NCBI RefSeq assembly: GCF_013401555.1
Contig: NZ_CP058552.1
Location: 1 to 64,000, forward strand
From: Paenibacillus sp. E222
Lineage (GTDB): Bacteria > Bacillota > Bacilli > Paenibacillales > Paenibacillaceae
DNA length: 64,000 bases
Direction: 5' to 3'
Below, piece after piece: positions 8,407-19,310 of the stretch; position 1 is the stretch's first letter; the number at the start of each line of letters is the position of its first letter. The position numbers and the translations under genes are program-made. The notes under the pieces are model-generated. The model saw only the letters and a program-made list of their open reading frames with translations, was not told the origin of the DNA and did not search any database.

Positions 8407-9700
8407 TCATAGAAGAGTTGCGTCTGATTCTGATTTTTGGATGGAATTCGGAAATTGTTCAGCTTCCTTCAGACTAGCTGCATCCATCGGATAAGCCCAC
8501 TGACCGTCTGGTGTGACTACCCGATCTGATCCGGTTTCGATGGAATAGTAAGCCCCCTGTAAACATCTGTACAGCCTCTCCATTAACGATCTGCTCAACG
8601 GATAAAGTAAAGCGTGGCACAGTGCCTTTCAGTTCAGAGCTTTGCTTTGTAAGCCGCCTCTTCAGCTTTGTATTGGAGCTGATGGCAAGACCTGCTGCTG
8701 AACAACGTTTGGTTGGTTTGAATTTTGGCAAATAGGAGATACCGTAATCACACCAGCCTCCTGGTAGTTGGTTGTATTCCAGCTGCCACCCGGATTCATC
8801 GCTACTTTGGATGTCGTAATCGCAAGATTCACCTGTCCACCCAAACCTTCAATCTGTGCAGGAGTGGTGTTGATCTTTTTATTTTGGTCAAGTCGATAAA
8901 ATAGTTCAGCACTTCCATCGCTTCAGGTGTCTCAAGCGCAAGGGAGCCATCGTCATTCACCAATTCGCACCGTTGGACCACAATTCCGGCTCCAGGAACC
9001 AATCCATCGTTGATCCTGGTGAAATGGACAAGCCCACTGCACAATGTTTCCGGCGTCAAAAACCCGCTTCGTCTGCGCTTTTCCCGTTCTTATCCAGCGT
9101 CAGCTGGTTGCAATGTCAGTAATTTCATCCCACGTTGGCTCAAGCGATGGAACGGGAGCTTTATGAGGATTCGTGGCTTCATTCTCAAAAATCGCTTTGT
9201 TGTAATACCATACGATGACGTTGGCATCGATAGGCAAGGATACTTGCTTGCCCTGATATTGGTGAAGACCGAGCAGACTTTTGTCCACATTGTTCAGATC
9301 AAACTGATTTTCCGCGAGCAAGCCGTCCAATTCCTTGAAAATGCCCAGCTCGGCGTATTTCTCCACGTATGCATAACTCGTTTTGAACACGTCCGGAAGT
9401 GTGCCCCCAGCTGCATTGGCTGTTAGTCCGTCCCAGTAGCTGCCCCAATCCTTGCCTTCGAGTTTGACCTTAATATCGGTATTGACCTTCATGAACTGAT
9501 CCAGCAGTTCCTGGTACGATGAAGCTCTTCTGCCGTCCCCCACTGGGAGTATGTGATCGTAACAGGTTCGCTCTGGCTGCTGCCGGAATCAGAAGAGTCG
9601 GCGTTTTCGGACGATCCCCGTTTCCACATCCACTAATCACCACCATTGTAGCAAGTACAAGTGCCCAAACATTGAATAGCCGTTTACTCTTCGCTCTCAT
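8407..9700 (-). pseudogene. Extracellular sugar-binding lipoprotein of an ABC importer, about six frameshifts
   Basis: ATG at 9700 follows GGGGAG. The signal peptide MRAKSKRLFNVWALVLATMV ends in lipobox ISGC, so the product should be a lipid-anchored receptor. Segments in shifting frames are all typical of family 1 solute-binding proteins: SEPVTITYSQWGTAEE, then SSYQELLDQFMKVNTDIKVK and LPDVFKTSYAYVEKYAELGI, and near the end VVTPDGQWAYPMDAASLKEA. The C-terminal frame stops at 8407. Total length of about 430 residues is normal. It is the last gene of the operon with two permeases and an oxidoreductase. The many single-base shifts in otherwise well-kept sequence suggest sequencing error. Confidence 0.7.
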
Positions 9701-9769
9701 ATACACAGCTCCCCTTTAAGTCATATCAATAAGTCCTGTCACCTGAAAACCGGAAAGCAGGCAGCCACT

Positions 9770-10600
9770 CTACCCTTTGGTGCCCGTAAGCACACCCCCT
9801 CGACGATATAACGTTGTGCAAACAGATACAGCAGACCAATAGGTACAATACTGATAAATGCACCTGCAGCAAGCGCCGGCAAATCCTGGCTCGTCTGACC
9901 AATCAACAGCTGCAAGCCTACGCTCATCGTAAACATTTCTGCATTTTTGATATACAGGAACGGCCCCAGAAAATCGAGCCAGGAGTTCACAAAGGCAAAA
10001 ATAATAGTCGTCATAATAATGGGTTTGGACAGCGGCATAATGACTCGTGCATATCCGTCCAGCGATTGCCGCCATCGAGATATGTAGCCTCGTCCAGCTC
10101 CTGGGGAATCGTCATGAAAACTGTCGGAACAGGAAGATATAATAGGCACCTCCAAGCCAGGCTGGCACAATGAGCGGCAACCAGGTATCAATCCAGTTCA
10201 GCTTGGAAAAAAGGACGTACGAGGGAATCATCATAATGGATGGAGGAATCATTAAGGTAACAAGTACAACCGGGAACAGAATATTCCGGTACTTGGTTGC
10301 AAAACGGGAGAAACCGTAAGCCACAAGTGAACTGGACACCACCGCCCCCGCTGCAACAAAAAAGGAAATGATAAATGAGTTCTGAATCCACTGCCACATC
10401 ATCGGCTGCACAGCGAACAACCGTTCAAAGGCTTCCAGACTGAATGTGTCCGGCAGGATGGTTGGAGGTACCTTGTAGGTTTCCGCTTTGGTTTTCAGCA
10501 TGGTCGAGAGCATCCATACCAGAGGCCCTGCGAACAGCATTAATGCTGCAATCAGCATGGTATATTTGGACGCTTTTACCGCTATTTTTCGGCTGTTCAT
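9770..10600 (-). pseudogene. Sugar ABC permease, MalG type, three frameshifts
   Basis: ATG at 10600 opens MNSRKIAVKASKYTMLIAAL. The first 160 residues are intact, with TM segments and the start of the permease core. The frame shifts near 10115 and 10060, around the EAA loop (TIPQELDEA, then VIMPLSKPIIMTTIIFAFVN), and near 9790. The alternative frame there gives the canonical C-terminus GVLTGTKG and a stop at 9770. About 276 residues in full, normal for the family. It is 12 bases from the upstream permease gene. The predicted role is import of a sugar or oligosaccharide together with the neighbouring permease and binding protein. Confidence 0.75.
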
Positions 10601-10612
10601 GTAACTCTCCTC

Positions 10613-11497
10613 CTATCGTTCTCCCTCGTAATACACAAAGCGGTTCGATACTTTCATCAGGATCAGGGTGACAAGCGAGATCACGGCGAACAGGAAAATC
10701 GACTGCGTCATCGCCATGCTGAATTTCAGATCGGTAAAGGCCGACTTGTAAATATTGTAGACAAACGTATAAGCAGAGTAGTTCGGACCACCCTTAGATA
10801 GCAGCAGCGCTTCCGTAAACATCTGAAAGTTATACATCGTCTGAATAATGATGACAAACAGGATGGAAGGACTGATCATCGGCAGTGTAATTGGAAAAAT
10901 CGGCGAATCCCGCTTGCACCGTCAATTGCAGCAGCTTCATACAAATGTCTAGGTACATTTTTCAGTGCAGCCAGGAAGATCAAACCCGCTGCCCGAGATC
11001 CAGACCTGAAGCATGATGATGACCGGCTTAATCGTATGCTCCCCGCCAATCCAGTCCACTTTGCCTATACCCAGCGCGCCAAGTCGGCGTTCAGGATGCC
11101 GAATTCGGAGTTGAATACCAGTCGCCAGATAATGACCGTTGCTACGATAGGCACCAGGGTCGGTAAATAGAAGAAGGTACGGAACAGGGCAATACCTTTG
11201 ACATTAAAATTAAGCAGCATGGCCAGACCCAGCATACCCGCCGTTACGATCGGAACACCGAATACCACGAAAAACATCGTGTTCATCAAGCTTTTCAGGA
11301 AGATGGGATCATCCATCATGTGCGTAAAATTATCAATGCCGACAAAATTGAAGTTGGTCGCTCCCGGGAGTCTCGCATCCGTAAAGGCGTAGAAAACCGA
11401 AGTCCCGAAAGGAAACAGGAAAAAGGTGATAAATCCGATAATCCAAGGCAAAATGAAGAGAAAAAACAGCAGTGTGTCATATTTCTCAACCTGTCAT
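10613..11497 (-). pseudogene. Sugar ABC permease, MalF type, three frameshifts
   Basis: ATG at 11497 lies just behind a GAGGGG site. After a one-base shift the coding reads EKYDTLLFFLFILPWIIGF and the first TM half of the permease. It shifts near 11085 to [20 protein letters not shown] and again between 10890 and 10990, where the EAA-type loop lies. It ends KVSNRFVYYEGER at 10613. Full length of about 294 residues is normal. The start is 12 bases after the oxidoreductase stop, so the genes are co-transcribed. The partner permease follows at 10600. Confidence 0.75.
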
Positions 11498-11508
11498 GAT
11501 GACACCCC

Positions 11509-12590
11509 TCAGCCTGAAATTTCTTCTAAATAGACGTACCGTTCTTCCAAAATAGATTTCTCTGCCGCCAGAGCAAAAGCAGCGCGTTACGACCAACCTG
11601 AGCACTAGCAAAGGGCTGTCTGCCTTCCTGTACACATTTCAAAAAATCAATGCGCTGGGTCTGTCCACCCGTGTGTCCACCCATATGGAATCCGACGTCA
11701 CATCAATCTCGAGATGGTCCTTCGTCCAGTCCTGCCCGCCAACGATATCAATCGTTTTGTCATTACGGGCAACCATTTGGCCGCCGTTCTCTCCGATCAG
11801 GCCAATCTCAAGCCCTTCTCCCATCAGATTGCGCGGTTTCAAATACATGCACAGGCCCAGATTGGCCTTGCTGCCGTTATCATAATCAATGGTGATAAAG
11901 GCATGGTCGACGATGGAGGTATCCGAAATTTCTTTCGTCGGGTAGTGACTGTATGAATTCTGAATCCGATTAGGCTCTCCTTGCTTCATGACATGCTGGC
12001 CTCCAGAGGCAAACACGCGGACAGGCTTCGCCTGGATCATCCAGTTGAAAATATCGAAGTGATGACAATCCTTCTCTACAATCGCTCCCCCAGACTTGGT
12101 CTTGTCATAGAACCAATCCGCAGGCGGGAACGGATCACGGAATTCCTTGCACCACATCAATTTCACGTCACCAAGACGTCCGCTCTCCAGTTCCTTCTCC
12201 ATTCGGCGATACAGATTCGAATACCGATATACCAATCCGATCTGCAATACCCGTCCCGAGGCTTCCGCCGCTTCTATAATGGCATCACAGTCCTCAATGG
12301 TATGGGCAACCGGCTTCTCCAGAAATACATGCTTGCCTGCTTCCAGAAAAGCGACTGCCACTTCACGATGCAAATAGTTCGGTACACTGATGACCACCGC
12401 ATCCAAATCTTCCTTGGCAAGCAGCTCACGATAATCGCTAACGATGGTAGGATTACTGTTCTTAAGTTCAGCCAGCGTACGTGCCACATTGGCTTCATTC
12501 ATATCACAGATATAACGAACCTCACTATCCTCAAGCAAATCAAAACCAATGCAATGATGTGACCCCATCTCCTACACCGATAAAAGCCAT
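11509..12590 (-). pseudogene. Gfo/Idh/MocA-family oxidoreductase, three frameshifts
   Basis: ATG at 12590 begins MAFIGVG, the Rossmann glycine-rich strand; a one-base deletion leads to MGSHHCIGFDLLEDSEVRYI. The intact middle contains the family's EKPVAHT motif (Lys of the EKP triad) and GGAIVEKDCHHFDIFNWM, where the catalytic His lies. Shifts near 11690 and 11580 connect to a C-terminus ending YVYLEEISG at 11509. Full length is about 360 residues. These NAD(P)-dependent enzymes oxidise or reduce sugars and inositols. It is the first gene of a sugar import operon, so it probably acts on the imported sugar. A promoter region with four palindromic motifs lies upstream. Confidence 0.8.
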
Positions 12591-13246
12591 TTTTTATCTT
12601 CCCCATGCTTACACTCTCCGTTGCTCGTTAATTTGCGGCAAATGCCATGAAGCCAACTCAATGTCAATAAATCTAACAAGACTGTGACTATGTAACGATA
12701 GTAAAATAGTTTTAAATCCTTGTCAATTGATTTTGGCTAAATTTTAAATTATTTTGCGGCAATATATTTGCAGTGCATTTCACATACTACTAAACAGTAT
12801 AACTCTTTATTCATCATAAATTAAGCGTTTACATTTTTATTGTATTATCATATACTTTAATTTGTATTCATTTTTATTTGCGGCAAATATTATATTATTC
12901 CCATGTGTACTCATGTTCAAAATTCAATGGAACACGCTTATTTTCAATAGAAAACACAATAAATTCTGGAAAAAATTCTGTTGAATCTCCCGTATCCATC
13001 CCCTATAATGCAATTTAGACACAGAATCCAAGAACTAAAAATACATTTTAAATTTGCCGCAAACCAAAATCACATCTTTTTAGTTGTTTATCCCCCGATT
13101 ACTACCATGAATCTTACATAAAACGTTACTATTCTGCTGCTTCATGCGGATCAGAAAGGAGTTGAGCTCTCCTAACGCTCCCTCATAACGAAATTCGGGG
13201 GGCAGAACGAGGTATCATTCAAAATCCATTATTCAGGAGGTATACC
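12591..13246. promoter_or_regulatory. Divergent promoter region with four TTTGC(G/C)GCAAA-type motifs
   Basis: This 656-bp AT-rich interval separates the sugar operon (minus) from the secreted enzyme (plus). Four near-identical palindromes occur at 12632-12642 (TTTGCGGCAAA), 12753-12763 (TTTGCGGCAAT), 12877-12887 (TTTGCGGCAAA) and 13053-13063 (TTTGCCGCAAA). None was noticed elsewhere in the window. They look like operators for a sugar-responsive repressor or activator not encoded here. A cre-like box with two mismatches lies at 12830-12843. No gene is seen in the interval. Confidence 0.7.
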
Positions 13247-15238
13247 ATGACAAGATTATTTGATAAAAGCAAGCGGAGCCTTGGATTGTTTTTGGCTTTT
13301 GTCCTCATGATTACCCTGCTATTGCCTGCGGGAGCCTTACCCAAAGCCTCTGCTGCAACCATCACCATTGATGGCAATATCAACGACTGGAGCAGCGTTA
13401 GTGCTCTCACCACCAATAGTGGCACTGCCCAGACGCTCAAGGTGACCAATGATGGAACCAATCTCTATCTGCTTATTCAAGGCTCTGGTCTGAGTACAAC
13501 GATGGGCAACTTCTGGATCAATACCGATAACAATACGTCAACGGGTTACCAGGCTGCGGGTTGGGGAGCTACAGGTGTGGAGTGGCTGCTTGAAAATACG
13601 GGGTTATACCGCTACGGCGGCAGCGGAACGGACTGGGTCTGGAACTTCAACAGCACGTTGACCAGCTCCCAATTCTACCGCAGCTCCACCGTCATTGAGG
13701 TCGCTATTCCTCTCTCTACACTGCAAATCAGTGCTGGCAGCACAGTGCGGGTCGGGTATATCGACAACAGCTCGGATACGTCGAGATTGCCTGCGGCTGG
13801 ACAAACACTGCCCGCTTACCTTCTGACCTCGGCTGGATCGGGTGGTGGTACAGGGAACAATACCGTAGTGAATCCTGTAGAGCTGGACAGCCCACTCAAC
13901 AATCCATTCAAAGGCTGGGCGCCTTCGGCCAAGAGCACAACATATACACAGCCACACAGGCTTGTATATGCTGGTGTAACTTGGAAGGAGCTGGAGTCTA
14001 CCAAAGGCACATATGATTTTAGTGCAATTGAAGCCGCCAACAATTTTGCCTACTGGAAAAGTAAAGGGGTCAAAGTGGTGTTTCGCTTCATTCTGGACAG
14101 CCCGACAGGACAGGCTCATCGGGATATTCCCGACTGGCTCTACAATGACATGATTGCCCGCGGAGAATCGCCTGGAACCGTATACAACGATACAACCGGA
14201 GGCATGGGTACGGGAAACAACATGGGCTTCTCCCCCAACTACAACTCCACCTATCTGCAAGAACGGCACAAATTAGCCATCGAAGCCATTGCGGCAAGGT
14301 ACAACACGAATGATCGTCCGGTCACCTTTGTCCAAATCGGTTCCCTCGGACACTGGGGCGAGTTCCATACGTGGCCTTATGTCGGACCCAATGGTGAAAC
14401 CAATTACACGGGTGCTTTCCCTACCAATGACATCTCGAACAAGTACGTTCAACATTATATTGATGCTTTTGCTGGCAAAGAGGACAAAATGCAGGTTCTG
14501 ATCCGGCGCAGTATCGCCCTCGCCAAAACCAATAACAAAGGCATGGTCATGGGCATGTTCAACGATGTGTTTGGACATAAAGACAGCTTTGATGCCGATT
14601 GGGGCTGGTACACAGGTACCCAGAACGGTTATTGGGATGATATCGGCCAGCAGCAGCCAGGACATCCGAACTTCTGGGAGACACGTATCTCAGGAGGCGA
14701 ATTTTACGGGGGAGCTTCCGGCATGCTTGCGGCATTAACTACCGGCAGCGGATTCACGGAAACGTTGCGTCAAACGGAGCTTAGCAAACCAAGTTGGCTG
14801 GGACCGAATTCCCCTGCCTCGCTTCCTCTAAATCATGCCTTACAGGCCAATATGGATGCACTCAAGAAACGAATGGGTTACCACTTTGTCGTGAAGGAAA
14901 TTTCGCATCCATCCACCATTAGCGGAAGCACGTTTACAACAACGATTAAAGTGGAGAATAAAGGTGTACAGCACTTCCCATTTGCGTGGCCGGTTGAAAT
15001 TCAACTGCGCAGCGGCAATACCGTGGTCGCCAAGAAAACAACAACCGTTAATCTGACCACGTGGAAAACGGGTACCTACACCCTGTCCGATTCCATTCCG
15101 GTCTCCGGTCTTGCTGCCGGAACCTATGATATCGCGATTGCGATCATTGACCCGGAAACGAATAAACCTGGCGTAGACTTTGCCAATACAAACAAGCTGA
15201 CCGACGGCTCGTTCAAGCTGAGCAGTGTAACGAAATAA
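13247..15238 (+). CDS. Secreted multidomain glycoside-hydrolase-like protein (DUF4832 type)
   Basis: ATG at 13247 follows AGGAGG. Residues 1-36 are a signal peptide ending PKASAA. Residues about 37-200 form a CBM9-like beta domain (ITIDGNINDWSSV). A glycine-rich linker (GSGGGTGNN) follows. Residues about 215-550 are a TIM-barrel-like region with VTWKELESTKGTYDF and QIGSLGHWGEFHTWP, the layout seen in DUF4832/DUF4874 proteins. The last 100 residues are a beta-sandwich (TTTIKVENKGVQHFPFAWPV). These proteins are thought to act on polysaccharides; substrate and catalytic residues are not established. The divergent sugar importer and shared palindromes suggest that it releases the sugar that operon takes up. 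Confidence 0.8.
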   Translation: MTRLFDKSKRSLGLFLAFVLMITLLLPAGALPKASAATITIDGNINDWSSVSALTTNSGTAQTLKVTNDGTNLYLLIQGSGLSTTMGNFWINTDNNTSTGYQAAGWGATGVEWLLENTGLYRYGGSGTDWVWNFNSTLTSSQFYRSSTVIEVAIPLSTLQISAGSTVRVGYIDNSSDTSRLPAAGQTLPAYLLTSAGSGGGTGNNTVVNPVELDSPLNNPFKGWAPSAKSTTYTQPHRLVYAGVTWKELESTKGTYDFSAIEAANNFAYWKSKGVKVVFRFILDSPTGQAHRDIPDWLYNDMIARGESPGTVYNDTTGGMGTGNNMGFSPNYNSTYLQERHKLAIEAIAARYNTNDRPVTFVQIGSLGHWGEFHTWPYVGPNGETNYTGAFPTNDISNKYVQHYIDAFAGKEDKMQVLIRRSIALAKTNNKGMVMGMFNDVFGHKDSFDADWGWYTGTQNGYWDDIGQQQPGHPNFWETRISGGEFYGGASGMLAALTTGSGFTETLRQTELSKPSWLGPNSPASLPLNHALQANMDALKKRMGYHFVVKEISHPSTISGSTFTTTIKVENKGVQHFPFAWPVEIQLRSGNTVVAKKTTTVNLTTWKTGTYTLSDSIPVSGLAAGTYDIAIAIIDPETNKPGVDFANTNKLTDGSFKLSSVTK

Positions 15239-15275
15239 ATTACCACAAGCTACAATTCATATCCAATTCAAATGC

Positions 15276-15326
15276 AAAGAGCAGGAATGCAGGGCACCAT
15301 GCCCTCCATACCTGCTCTTTCTTTTC
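15276..15326 (+). terminator. Terminator of the secreted enzyme gene
   Basis: AAAGAGCAGG pairs with CCTGCTCTTT across a 25-base loop containing its own small stem (GGGCA/TGCCC). CTTTT follows. Confidence 0.75.
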
Positions 15327-15386
15327 CGGGTATAAGAAACTGAACATTCTTTACCAGGATAGCTGGAAACTATCCAATAGAGCCTA

Positions 15387-15430
15387 CAGAAAAGAGCATG
15401 GTCGCCATTGTTCTTGGTCCATGCTCTTCT
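15387..15430 (-). terminator. Terminator of the ABC exporter operon
   Basis: On the minus strand GAGCATGG pairs with CCATGCTC, followed by TTTTCTG, directly after the stop at 15434. Confidence 0.75.
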
Positions 15431-15433
15431 GCG

Positions 15434-17274
15434 TTATTGCGCCTTGTTCCGCAGCTGACTGTAATACAGTTCGCTGTAGAAGCCACCTTGTTCCAGCAAT
15501 GCGTCATGCGAACCCTGCTCCAGGAGCTGACCATCCTTCAGTACAAGAATACGATCGGCTTGGCGGATCGTGTTCAGTCTGTGAGCGATAACAAAGCTGG
15601 TGCGGCCTTGCATCAGGCGCTGCAGCCCTTCCTGGATTTTGATCTCCGTGACGGTATCGATGCTGCTGGTCGCCTCATCCAATACAAGAATGGACGGATC
15701 GGCCAGAATTGCCCGGGCAATCGCAAGCAGCTGCTTCTGTCCCTGACTGATGCCACTTCCGTCGGCCTGAAGCACTTTGTCGTACCCGTCCTTCATCCGT
15801 ATGATGAACGAATGGGCATTCGCCAGCCTCGAAGCAGCTTCCACCTCTTCGTCGGTCGCATCCAGACGGCCGAAACGGATATTTTCACGAATCGTGCCCT
15901 GGAACAGGAATGAATCCTGAAGGACAAATGCCATATGTGAGCGCAAATTCTCGCGCCGAATGGTCGTAATGTCACGTCCATCCACCGTTAGTGTACCGGA
16001 TGTAGGATCATAGAAGCGGGATAACAGCTGAATCAATGTTGTTTTCCCTGCCCCGGTCGGACCTACAAGAGCAATCATCTCACCCGGCTTGGCTTCAAAG
16101 TTAATTTCATGTAAAATATTGCGTCCTTCATCGTATCCAAAGGATACCTTGTCGAAGCGAACGGCTCCCTCCACCTTTTCGAGAGATACTGCTGCGCCTT
16201 CATCCTTCGCTTCCTCATCCTCATCCAATACCTCGAACACACGCTCTGCCCCGGCAATCGCAGACAGCAACGTATTCCACTGGTTGGCCAGATCGTTGAG
16301 CGGACGGGTAAACTGACGGGCATATTCTACGAAGATGATAATCACGCCGACGGTAACGGAACCTTGAATCGCCAAGATCCCGCCAATGCCTGCGACAATC
16401 GCAAAGCTCAGGTTGTTCAGACCATTCATCAGCTTTGGAATAAAACCGGAGATGGTCTGTGCCCAGAAACCGGACAACCGGATCTTCGTATTTCGTTCCT
16501 CAAAGCCGCGAATGACCCGCTCCTCCTGAGAGAACGCCTTGATAATCTTCTGCCCGGACAAGGTTTCCTCAATGTACCCATTGAGTTCGCCGAGATTACG
16601 TTGACGCTGTTTGAACAACGGTCCGGTTCTGCGCGTTATCCAGCGCATGCCGATAGCCATCAGTGGTACCACGATAAATGTAAGTAAGGTCAGCAGCGGA
16701 CTTAACCAGAGCATCACGCCAAACGTTCCGATCAGTGTTAACACACTGGAGAAAATCTGGATGGCCGAGCTGTTCAGCGTACCGCTGACATTCTCAATGT
16801 CGTTGGTAACCCGGCTCATGATCTCCCCTGCTGACGCTTGCCGAAGAATGGAATCGGCAGTTTGTGCAGATGGGAGAACAGATCATACCGCATGCGGAAC
16901 ACGGTCTCCTGTGCAATTTCGATCATCCATATATTTTGCAGCCATGACGTCAGGGAGAAGAAAACGTAGACTGCCACCAGACCCAATAAAAATGTCGTCC
17001 AGCTGGAACTCGTTGCTTCTCCATCAATGAATTTATCCACGGCCACACCGACCATATAAGGACCAAGCAAAGCGAGTGCAGAACTAGCAAATACCATCAG
17101 CAGCACCATCGTCAGCTTGACCTTGCGACGGGCCAGATACGTCCAGATTCGGCCTAACGTACCAGACCAGTTCTTCGCCCTTGCCTTCGGCTTGCGACCT
17201 CCTCCTGCCTTCAGCGTATCGGGATCAATCGGAGGCGGGGGCTGACGGAAAGGTTCAATGAATGCTTTGAACAT
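15434..17274 (-). pseudogene. Heterodimeric ABC exporter, consensus-site subunit, one G-run frameshift
   Basis: ATG at 17274 lies eight bases after GGGGAGGG. The N-terminus has a proline-rich leader (FRQPPPPIDPDTL) and the first TM helices. At about 16825 the frame breaks in a run of four G: five are needed to read KRQQGEIMSRVTNDIE. Downstream the second frame is intact: remaining TM helices, Walker A GPTGAGKTTLIQL, Q-loop FVLQDS, signature ISQGQ, Walker B ILVLDEATSSID with the catalytic Glu, and H-loop IAHRLNT. Joined length is about 612 residues. Its upstream partner overlaps by 20 bases. Together they resemble BmrCD/TM287-288-type multidrug exporters. The indel is in a homopolymer, so error or slippage is plausible. 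Confidence 0.85.
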
Positions 17275-19018
17275 GTGGTGTACCCTCCCCGTATTGTGAT
17301 TCATAGATTCGGCGATACAATTCGGATGAATCCATCAGATCCTCATGTTTCCCCTGTCCAATCAGACGCCCGTCGTCCAACAACAGAATCAGATCCGCAG
17401 AGGTGGTTGAGCTGATCTTCTGCGTGATGATAAACGTTGTACACGACAGCTCTTCCAGTGCGCCCAGCAGCCTTGCTTCCGTGGCTACATCGAGCGCACT
17501 TGTACTGTCATCCAGAATCAAGATGCTTGGACGACGAATCAATGCACGGGCAATCGAGAGCCGCTGCTTCTGTCCACCCGACAGATTGACTCCTCGCTGA
17601 CCCAGCTGTGTATCATAGCCATTCGGCAGCTTCTCAATGGTCTCGTGAATCTGGGCACGCCGCGCTGCTTCCTTAATCTCTTCGAGCGTTGCGTCCTCCC
17701 GGCCCCAGGCGATGTTATCCCGTACCGATCCGGTAAAGAGGACCACCTCCTGGGGCACATAACCGATAGCTCCGCGCAATGTGGCTATGTCCAACTGTTC
17801 TGCGTCATTACCATCGATACGAACCTCGCCGTGATCTTCGGTATAGAGCCTTGGAATGAGCTGTACCAGCGAGGATTTACCCGAGCCTGTCGCTCCCATG
17901 ATGGCGATACGCTCGCCTCGTTTGGCTGAGAACGTAATGTCCTCCAATACGGTAATTTCACTGCCCGGATAACTGAACCCTACACCCTGAAAATCAACTC
18001 CACCCTGGATCACAGGATTCCCTTTACCCGTTTTTGCAGAACGATCTGTATCCATGGATTGACCCGAATCCGAAACTTCCTCCGTGTCAAAAACTTCGTT
18101 AAGCCGTTGTGCCGAAGCACTCGCTCTGGAGAAGGTCACCAGAATCCAGGACAGCGCAGACATGGCGCCAATGGTGCGAAGCAGATAGTTAATAACTGCG
18201 ACGACTTCACCCACGGTTGCACTTCCGGTAGTGATGTCACGTCGTCCAAACCATAGCACGGCGATGATACAACCATTCATCATGAGCAGCATGAATGGCA
18301 TCGTCGTCTCCGTCAGGCGCAGCGCGGAGATCGTGCCCTTCATCAGCTTGCCGCTATATCCGGCAAAGCGTTCAATCTCGTGGCCCATCCGGACGAAGAC
18401 ACGGATCAGCCGAATGCCTGTCAGATTTTCCTGGATGACTCCGTTGACGGCATCCAGTCTGCGCTGCACATTGCGGAACAGCAGCGCTGCCTTTTTGATC
18501 ATCCAGATGACAAACACGAGCAGTACAGGCACCATCACAACGAGCAGCAGACCCAGCTTCGGATTCACCACAACCGCCATAATCATGCTCCCAATCACCA
18601 CCAGCGGCACACGTGTCATGAATCGCAGACTCATAAACACCGTATCCTGCACCTGTGTAACGTCTCCGGTCAACCGGGTAATCAGGGATGATGTGGCAAA
18701 CCGGTTAAACACTGCATAAGAGAACGCTTGCACTTTGTCATACAGCTTCTCCCGCAGATCGTAACCGAAGCCGAGACTCGCATGTGACGCAAAAAACGAA
18801 CTCGCAATTCCCGCGGCAAACGCCACAACGGCACTGCCCACAAGCACTCCACCCCATAGCCAAACCACTGACAGATCTCCTTGCTGGATACCGTTATCAA
18901 TGATCTTTGAGATTAAATAGGGTTGAGCCAATTCGACCGTCAATTCAATCAGCATCATGACCAGTGCTGCGATGGCGGCGACTCGATACTTCTTCAAGTA
19001 GTACAACAGCTTGATCAT
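17255..19018 (-). CDS. Heterodimeric ABC exporter, degenerate-site subunit
   Basis: ATG at 19018 is seven bases after GGAGGA; upstream in-frame starts lack spacing or a site. The 587-residue protein has six TM helices (first at residues 12-34), then an ATPase domain with Walker A GATGSGKSSLVQL, Q-loop GYVPQEVVLF, signature LSGGQKQRLS and Walker B LILDDSTSALD. The usual catalytic Glu after Walker B is Asp, and the H-loop His is replaced (IITQKIS), so this subunit carries the degenerate ATP site. The next gene supplies the complete site. This division is known for heterodimeric exporters such as BmrC/BmrD and TM287/288. Probable role: drug or lipid export at the membrane. Confidence 0.88.
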   Translation of the reverse strand: MIKLLYYLKKYRVAAIAALVMMLIELTVELAQPYLISKIIDNGIQQGDLSVVWLWGGVLVGSAVVAFAAGIASSFFASHASLGFGYDLREKLYDKVQAFSYAVFNRFATSSLITRLTGDVTQVQDTVFMSLRFMTRVPLVVIGSMIMAVVVNPKLGLLLVVMVPVLLVFVIWMIKKAALLFRNVQRRLDAVNGVIQENLTGIRLIRVFVRMGHEIERFAGYSGKLMKGTISALRLTETTMPFMLLMMNGCIIAVLWFGRRDITTGSATVGEVVAVINYLLRTIGAMSALSWILVTFSRASASAQRLNEVFDTEEVSDSGQSMDTDRSAKTGKGNPVIQGGVDFQGVGFSYPGSEITVLEDITFSAKRGERIAIMGATGSGKSSLVQLIPRLYTEDHGEVRIDGNDAEQLDIATLRGAIGYVPQEVVLFTGSVRDNIAWGREDATLEEIKEAARRAQIHETIEKLPNGYDTQLGQRGVNLSGGQKQRLSIARALIRRPSILILDDSTSALDVATEARLLGALEELSCTTFIITQKISSTTSADLILLLDDGRLIGQGKHEDLMDSSELYRRIYESQYGEGTPHVQSIH

Positions 19019-19228
19019 AACCATTCCTCCGGCCCAGAGCGTTTCATCTTCGTGACGATTTGGTATGTTCACGCAGCTAGCTCCGTTAGTCTCTTTACAT
19101 AAATCTATGTAAAATTTCACGTATCCAATACGCCTATTATATCGCATTTTGAACTTTCAAATCGCTAATATCTTCTATGCTTCTTATTATTAACCTGAAA
19201 TAGACTTGGAGTGAACATTCATCTGCAA

Positions 19229-19255
19229 CAAAAAACCTGAGCAGACTGCCCAGGT
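19229..19255 (-). terminator. Terminator of the second sugar ABC operon
   Basis: Minus-strand stem ACCTGGGCA/TGCTCAGGT with loop GTC, then TTTTTT. Confidence 0.8.
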
Positions 19256-19310
19256 GCGATGATATTCCAATTCGAATACGTTTATTGACACTCAACTCAT
19301 CCCAGCTATT

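Noticed and set aside
11981..12562. Plus-strand open frame of 193 codons
   Set aside because: It is antisense to the Gfo/Idh/MocA oxidoreductase, whose minus-strand reading has family motifs; the plus frame has no ribosome site or recognisable protein.
12632..13063. Possible CRISPR-like spaced repeats
   Set aside because: The repeats are only 11 bp, spacing varies from 121 to 176 bp, and there are no cas genes; operators explain them better.
13604..14269. Minus-strand open frame of 221 codons
   Set aside because: Lies wholly within the secreted DUF4832-type gene on the other strand and has no ribosome site.
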